DNA of 6,702 nucleotides from Clostridiales bacterium DTU023 (GTDB lineage Bacteria; Bacillota; Clostridia; Saccharofermentanales; DTU023): assembly GCA_001512945.1 (NCBI GenBank), contig LFTF01000042.1:1-6702 (forward strand). The letters are read 5' to 3'. Under the pieces are notes generated by a model, which was not told the origin of the DNA, did no database searches, and saw only the letters and a program-made list of their open reading frames with translations. The translations under genes and the position numbers were made by a program. This document shows, in pieces, positions 5,971-6,702 of this stretch (position 1 is the stretch's first letter; each line of letters begins with the position of its first letter).

Positions 5971-6702
5971 TCAGCGCAAACCGGCGTCTAGTGTGTGGCC
6001 GAGTTTTTTGATCAGGCGATTGCGCAGTCGTTCAATTTCCTCTGCTGACAAGGTTCCCTCGTCCGAAGCCAGCCAGAAACGGAACATCAACGATTTCATG
6101 CCTTCAGGCACCTGACTGCCACGGTACTCCTCAACAAACTCTGAACGTCTGACGTGAGAGGCGATGGCTGACTCAATATCTGACCAGGACACATCCTCGT
6201 CTACCACAATCGACAAATCCTGCTCCACGTGGGGGAACTGGGGAAGATGTGTAAACCGGTTGTCTCGGCTCGGGAGGGGGATCAGCATTTCGACATCAAG
6301 CTCCGCGACGGCAACAAATAGCTGGCGGACCCCGGATGCCACGGTCGCCTTAGGCGACAGCAAGCCCATGCGGCCCACCGTTTCACCCTGTTCGTTGATA
6401 AGGTCAAGCCAAGCGTTTCGGTCCGCCCACGGCGCTTTCATCTCTCCTCTTGTGAATGTCCAGTCTGCGACGCGACCGAATCGTGGCAGATGAGTGAGGA
6501 TGCCTTTCAATCTGCGGAACAGCACAATCGGAAGATCGCCTGCCAGCGCGATGCCCAGGCGGCGGCCTTGGAGCGGCAAAGTTTCTTCCGGTACGCTGGG
6601 ATGAGATTCGCCTTTCAAAAAAACCTGCGCAAGCTCAAAGATTCCGAATGCGTCGTAATAACGGGCGTTCTCGGCAACCGCCTCCAGAAGGCCGGGCACG
6701 AG
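5971..6702 (-). CDS. pheT: Phenylalanine--tRNA ligase beta subunit (PheT), C-terminal 243 residues
   Basis: The frame is open to the right edge, where it reads LVPGLLEAVAENARYY and then IFELAQVF. These are conserved parts of the synthetase-like core of PheT, so the gene continues beyond 6702 and the GTG near 6699 is not a start. The last 90 or so residues form the FDX-ACB (anticodon-binding) domain: FTHLPQFPHVEQDLSIVVD, then YRGSQVPEGMKSLMFRF, then GTLSAEEIERLRNRLIKKL. With PheS, PheT charges tRNA-Phe in the cytoplasm; the beta subunit supplies tRNA contacts and editing. It ends in TGA, 264 bases before grdX, and the gap contains a possible terminator and promoter, so it is probably a separate transcription unit. 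PheT is normally near 800 residues; the missing part is due to the window edge. Confidence 0.95.
   Translation of the reverse strand, partial: LVPGLLEAVAENARYYDAFGIFELAQVFLKGESHPSVPEETLPLQGRRLGIALAGDLPIVLFRRLKGILTHLPRFGRVADWTFTRGEMKAPWADRNAWLDLINEQGETVGRMGLLSPKATVASGVRQLFVAVAELDVEMLIPLPSRDNRFTHLPQFPHVEQDLSIVVDEDVSWSDIESAIASHVRRSEFVEEYRGSQVPEGMKSLMFRFWLASDEGTLSAEEIERLRNRLIKKLGHTLDAGLR

Noticed and set aside
5971..5973. UGA at the end of pheT as selenocysteine
   Set aside because: PheT normally ends at this point of the FDX-ACB domain (GLR), and the following bases show no coding character.
1..6702. CRISPR array, insertion sequence, tRNA or rRNA gene
   Set aside because: I found no regularly spaced repeats, transposase-like ORF, terminal inverted repeats or RNA-gene signatures in the window.

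Overview
The window holds most of a glycine reductase (Grd) operon, all on the minus strand, read from high to low coordinates. Next to it, in the same direction, is the 3' end of pheT. Glycine reductase is the Stickland-type selenoenzyme of strictly anaerobic amino-acid-fermenting bacteria: it turns glycine into acetyl phosphate and ammonia, using electrons from NADPH through thioredoxin reductase and thioredoxin. The host is therefore an anaerobic amino-acid fermenter that decodes UGA as selenocysteine. Base composition is moderate (about half G+C by eye). Clostridia (Bacillota) or Synergistota would both fit, and I cannot decide between them from this sequence.

Layout in transcription order (right to left): pheT 3' part (5971-6702, gene continues beyond the window); a 264-base gap with a candidate promoter and an inverted repeat; grdX (5305-5706); grdE, the pyruvoyl proprotein of protein B (3992-5275); grdB, the selenoprotein subunit of protein B (2674-3981, in-frame UGA at 2932-2934); trxB (1684-2640); trxA (1306-1662); a 140-base gap with a hairpin; grdA, selenoprotein A (695-1165, in-frame UGA at 1034-1036); a 182-base gap with a very strong GC-rich hairpin; and the first 170 codons of grdC (1-512), which runs off the left edge. 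Gaps from grdX to trxA are 10-33 bases, typical of one operon. No plus-strand gene is supported.

How the genes work together: glycine forms a Schiff base with the pyruvoyl group of mature GrdE in the GrdE/GrdB complex. The carboxymethyl group passes to the selenocysteine of GrdA. GrdC with GrdD (protein C; grdD would lie beyond the left edge) converts it to acetyl phosphate. The oxidised selenide-sulfide on GrdA is re-reduced by TrxA, which is recharged by TrxB. GrdX is a conserved companion of unknown role.

A simple stop-to-stop reading breaks grdB into two pieces and removes the first 49 codons of grdA, because both UGA codons are decoded. The points most worth a second look are the rearranged gene order relative to known clostridial grd operons, the cysteine-rich tail on the thioredoxin, and the two hairpins that flank grdA.
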